This document shows positions 5,996 to 6,120 of a stretch of DNA of 6,120 nucleotides, in pieces. Both the position numbers and the translations under genes were made by a program. Under the pieces are notes generated by a model. It was given only the letters and a program-made list of their open reading frames with translations. It had not been told where the DNA came from and made no database searches. Source of the stretch: Deltaproteobacteria bacterium (GTDB lineage: Bacteria > Desulfobacterota > JADFXK01). How positions within the stretch are numbered: the first letter of the stretch is position 1; each line of letters begins with the position of its first letter. The DNA is taken from contig JADFYC010000226.1 of assembly GCA_015233295.1 (NCBI GenBank), positions 1-6,120 of the forward strand. The letters run 5' to 3'.

Positions 5996-6039
5996 GCCCT
6001 GAAAGGGCGCTCTAGGTTAGCCCAGGGCAACGCCCTGGG
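5996..6039. repeat. REP-like palindromic repeat with two hairpins
   Basis: Two GC-rich hairpins sit 12 bp apart. The first is GCCCT-GAA-AGGGC (5996-6008, 5-bp stem, 3-nt loop). The second is CCCAGGGC-AAC-GCCCTGGG (6021-6039, perfect 8-bp stem, 3-nt loop), followed by GTAG. This layout resembles intergenic REP/BIME elements that occur in many copies per genome and are spread by RAYT transposases. I recall similar hairpin pairs from diverse bacterial genomes, but copy number here cannot be seen from one window. It is not followed by a T-run, so an ordinary terminator is unlikely. Confidence 0.6.
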
Positions 6040-6044
6040 TAGGG

Positions 6045-6077
6045 GTGGCGACTATTTAAAATCCATGTAATAGTCAC
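6045..6077. repeat. Imperfect inverted repeat next to the REP-like element
   Basis: GACTATT (6050-6056) pairs with AATAGTC (6069-6075), extended by GT/AC after a 3-nt bulge, around a 12-nt loop. It may be part of the same repeat unit or a separate structure. The remaining bases to the window end (6078-6120) show no gene or recognisable motif. Confidence 0.35.
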
Positions 6078-6120
6078 ATAAAACAGTCGGCAATCCCGTA
6101 CTTCAGCCGTAGCCGGACAT

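Noticed and set aside
5990..6077. CRISPR array
   Set aside because: The palindromic units differ from each other and there is no regular repeat-spacer alternation.

Overview
The window looks like chromosome from a Gram-negative anaerobe-type bacterium, most likely a deltaproteobacterium (Desulfobacterota). The grounds are a CheA-like HPt kinase without a CheW domain, a small nitrite/sulfite-reductase-like iron-sulfur protein, and a tandem Hsp20 pair. This placement is inference from gene content, since no marker gene is present.

Layout: the left two thirds is read on the minus strand. In transcription order these are (i) a 364-residue NIR/SIR-like 4Fe-4S protein (4123 to 3029), (ii) a 724-residue soluble sensor kinase with Cys/His-motif, HAMP, PAS, HPt and HATPase regions (2860 to 686), and (iii) the N-terminal 157 residues of HisA (471 to the left edge, where the gene continues out of the window). 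Gaps of 168 and 214 bp separate them, and each gap holds a candidate promoter, so they may be separate transcription units rather than one operon. The right third is read on the plus strand: two Hsp20 small heat-shock proteins (4542-5006 and 5026-5427) 19 bp apart, a strong intrinsic terminator (5503-5546), then a 109-residue minimal nucleotidyltransferase of the MNT type (5618-5947). The last ~170 bp holds a palindromic REP-like repeat and another inverted repeat, with no gene seen.

Between the divergent reductase-like and Hsp20 genes lies an AT-rich region of about 420 bp (4124-4541). It contains a TTGACG box and two GTTAAC hexamers one helical turn apart just upstream of the Hsp20 pair, which is a plausible operator.

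Functionally the window mixes histidine biosynthesis, signalling, redox chemistry, protein quality control and an apparently orphan toxin-antitoxin-type MNT protein. The two Hsp20 proteins very probably work together. A link between the iron-sulfur protein and the kinase is suggested only by adjacency and orientation. I do not see a complete new multi-gene system. The best leads are the unusual kinase N-terminus, the non-canonical Cys spacing and unrecognised N-terminal domain of the reductase-like protein, and the MNT gene without a visible HEPN partner.
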